From contig JAXMBN010000005.1 in assembly GCA_046349875.1 (NCBI GenBank), positions 144,159-208,158 of the forward strand: a stretch of DNA of 64,000 bases, read 5' to 3'. This DNA is from JAXMBN01 sp046349875. Its GTDB lineage: Bacteria > Planctomycetota > Planctomycetia > Pirellulales > Pirellulaceae. This document shows, one piece after another, positions 62,330-64,000 of this stretch (positions are counted from its first letter, which is position 1; each line of letters opens with the position of its first letter). The position numbers were made by a program, and so were the translations under genes. Under the pieces are notes generated by a model. It was given only the letters and a program-made list of their open reading frames with translations, was not told the DNA's origin and made no database searches.

Positions 62330-64000
62330 CTATTGAATGAAACGAAACTCGGCACTACTCAACATGGCCCAAACCGACTCATGGATCCGCGCCGGACGTT
62401 GATCGGCTGGGACGTTCCAATGGGCTTCTAACAACTGCATTTCCTGTTCGGAAGGTTTACGGCAAAGCAACGTTCCATACAGATCTTCAACACTTGCCTT
62501 GACGTCTGTCGACTGTTGAATGCGAGCCGTTAGATTGCTTCCTGATGGACCCGCCCAAGAATGGATGGCACCACCATTGGCAAAGTAGAGTGCTTGATCG
62601 GCTGACGCAAAGTAAACGTCCGCTTGACCAGACCCCGCCGCAAATAGTTTTGCGAAATGATCTGCATTGCCGCGCAGCTTATCGATGGCTCGCCGAATCG
62701 CCAACTTTTCTCGCTCCGCTTTGATGGCATCGGTTGCAGGTGAATCTGCGGGCAATGGCTGTGTTTTGTCTAACTCTGCCCGTTCATTGGCTACATACTG
62801 ATCGAACACGCCCATCACGCGCAGGATGCTCCAGCAGAGTTGTTCGGGGCTCAGGGCTCGCAAGCGAGCCGTCGAAAGCTGGTCCGCACTCTGTTCCACA
62901 AGGGCTAACGATTTGTCTGGCCATTGCGAATCCAACTGCTGAAGAGTCTTTTGACTTTCAGTGATCTTGGTTTCTTCTTGGGCCTTCGAGTTCACGAGTG
63001 CATCGCGTTGTCCCACCATAGATTGTTTTTGTGTTCCAATACTGGTCAACATCGTATCCATGGATTGCAACGAGTTCTTGATCGATTCCACTTCGGCAGA
63101 AATGGTTACCATCTCGCTATCGCGTTGAGCAAGAGCCTTATCGATTTCGGTAAGAGTGGTGGCGATCGATTGCTTTTCAGCTATCAAGTTCTGTGTCGCT
63201 TCCAACTGTTGTTTAGCCGCCGCCAACTGGGTCTTTTCGGTTTGCTTACCATTCAATCGCTCTTGAACGGAAACAAATTGCTTGTTGATCTCATTGCGTT
63301 GTGTTTGTTGAGTCAGCATTTGCTGATCGAGGTCGCTCATCTGTTTAACCGCGGACTCAATCTGTGTTTGCAGTTGCGCTACGTTGGCCTGCAACGCAGG
63401 AAGGGTTTGCACAAGTGTGGCTCGTTGCGCTCGTGAGGATGCAAGCTGAATGACTTCTTTCAAGTAGTGTTGCCGAGCCCCATCGAGCTTCTTAGAGCGT
63501 TCAGCCAATCGCCAAGCATCGCGAGCTTGCACGATGGCTTGATACTTCTGTTCGATCGTTGGGCGAATTGTGTCAAGCGAGGCTGCAAGATCTGTTGCCT
63601 GCTTGGTAGCCGCTTGCTCGACTTCGACCGCCTTCGCCAAATTGGTTTCGGCGGTTTGCTGTGCCTGCTCCAATGGAGCAATGGATGCTACTGCCGCGTC
63701 TCGTTTTTGGGTGGAAGTCTGAATGGCTGCCTTGAGTTCTGGATCTTCTTTTGCATCCAGTTTTTTGGCCTCTTCAAGTTTTGCCACTCCTTCTGTCAGC
63801 AAGGATTGCTTCTGCTTGGCTAAGTTCACTTCGGCAACCGCTTTGTCCCTAGACGTTGTTGATTCTGTTCTTTTCTTCGTCGCATCGACCAACGCCGCAT
63901 CGCTCTTGCTCAATTCATTGCGAAGCCGAACATGCTCCGCTTCAATCTCGTTCATGCCTTCGATGGCTTGGCTCCAAACTTCTTCTGCAAGCTTGGCTGC
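62330..64000 (-). CDS. PSD1-type planctomycete protein with long coiled coil (partial, runs off the window)
   Basis: Partial: the frame is still open at the window edge (AAKLAEEVWSQAIEGM), so the true N-terminus, probably a PSCyt region, is missing. About 330 residues are a continuous coiled coil rich in Ala/Glu/Gln/Lys (ALVDATKKRTESTT onward), then a globular end with LRALSPEQLCWSILRVMGVFD, CRKPSEQEMQLLEAHWNVP and MLSSAEFRF, which is the C-terminal signature of the DUF1549/DUF1553 group. A coiled coil of this size inside that family is unusual. The DUF1501 and WD40 genes follow on the same strand. Confidence 0.85.
   Translation of the reverse strand, partial: AAKLAEEVWSQAIEGMNEIEAEHVRLRNELSKSDAALVDATKKRTESTTSRDKAVAEVNLAKQKQSLLTEGVAKLEEAKKLDAKEDPELKAAIQTSTQKRDAAVASIAPLEQAQQTAETNLAKAVEVEQAATKQATDLAASLDTIRPTIEQKYQAIVQARDAWRLAERSKKLDGARQHYLKEVIQLASSRAQRATLVQTLPALQANVAQLQTQIESAVKQMSDLDQQMLTQQTQRNEINKQFVSVQERLNGKQTEKTQLAAAKQQLEATQNLIAEKQSIATTLTEIDKALAQRDSEMVTISAEVESIKNSLQSMDTMLTSIGTQKQSMVGQRDALVNSKAQEETKITESQKTLQQLDSQWPDKSLALVEQSADQLSTARLRALSPEQLCWSILRVMGVFDQYVANERAELDKTQPLPADSPATDAIKAEREKLAIRRAIDKLRGNADHFAKLFAAGSGQADVYFASADQALYFANGGAIHSWAGPSGSNLTARIQQSTDVKASVEDLYGTLLCRKPSEQEMQLLEAHWNVPADQRPARIHESVWAMLSSAEFRFIQ

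Overview
The window looks like a stretch of a Planctomycetota chromosome, most likely from the Pirellulales/Pirellulaceae side. The evidence is the set of lineage-typical families: PSCyt1/PSCyt2/PSD1 cytochrome-c proteins paired with DUF1501 Tat proteins (two sets, 7047-10875 and 61003-64000), a planctomycete-type ECF sigma factor, a PQQ/beta-propeller protein, many exported low-complexity proteins, and a MoxR/DUF58/transglutaminase-like cluster. No rRNA, tRNA, IS element, prophage or CRISPR array was recognised. Genus assignment is not possible from the sequence alone.

Layout. 1-3426: a membrane VWA/glutamine-amidotransferase-like protein followed with an ATGA overlap by an exported caspase-like (clan CD) protein. 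3595-3744: a 29-bp tandem repeat just before an ALDH7-type aldehyde dehydrogenase. 5403-6948: a phosphotransferase/P-loop kinase broken by a one-base insertion. 7047-10875: PSCyt/PSD1 plus DUF1501 pair. 10885-14433: thioredoxin-like protein, ECF sigma factor, glycosyltransferase, sugar isomerase-like TIM barrel. 14500-21204 (minus): DUF58, degenerate TgpA-like transglutaminase, MoxR ATPase, small lipoprotein-like protein and a permease that is also frameshifted. 21436-24135: His-rich DUF2946-like protein, then a DUF485/ActP-type symporter pair. 24159-26854 (minus): TIM-barrel epimerase and a gingipain-like C25 peptidase. 27198-31761: periplasmic binding protein, PAS histidine kinase and response regulator in one operon. 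31777-35898: hisS, a Cys-cluster protein, purU-like deformylase and an exported EEP-fold phosphodiesterase. 35944-38253: an ABC exporter with an unusual N-terminal extension. 38254-39340: a long mostly non-coding stretch. 39341-45692: cyanophycin synthetase, a YbhN-like and a YfhO-like membrane protein, and a small channel-like protein. 45972-48276: Fe-alcohol dehydrogenase and PQQ-like propeller. 48398-51241: radical SAM protein, glycine-cleavage-H-like lipoyl carrier and 2[4Fe-4S] ferredoxin protein in overlapping frames. 51245-56123: Gfo/Idh oxidoreductase, Nramp-like transporter, aldo/keto reductase, exported rhodanese. 56293-59953: HEAT-repeat and SH3-domain envelope proteins. 60014-64000 (minus): coiled-coil PSD1 protein (runs off the window), DUF1501 and WD40 proteins.

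The most system-like novelty is the three-gene radical SAM / lipoyl-carrier / ferredoxin operon. It has the parts of an electron- or group-transfer module, with a swinging-arm carrier whose usual partners (GcvP, GcvT) are not present nearby. Second is the binding protein / helical-sensor kinase / receiver operon, which has the architecture of a TorT-TorS-like sensory relay. Third are two genes broken by what looks like the same event, one surplus C in an AGCCGC context; this may be sequence error or real decay and should be resolved before the genes are interpreted.
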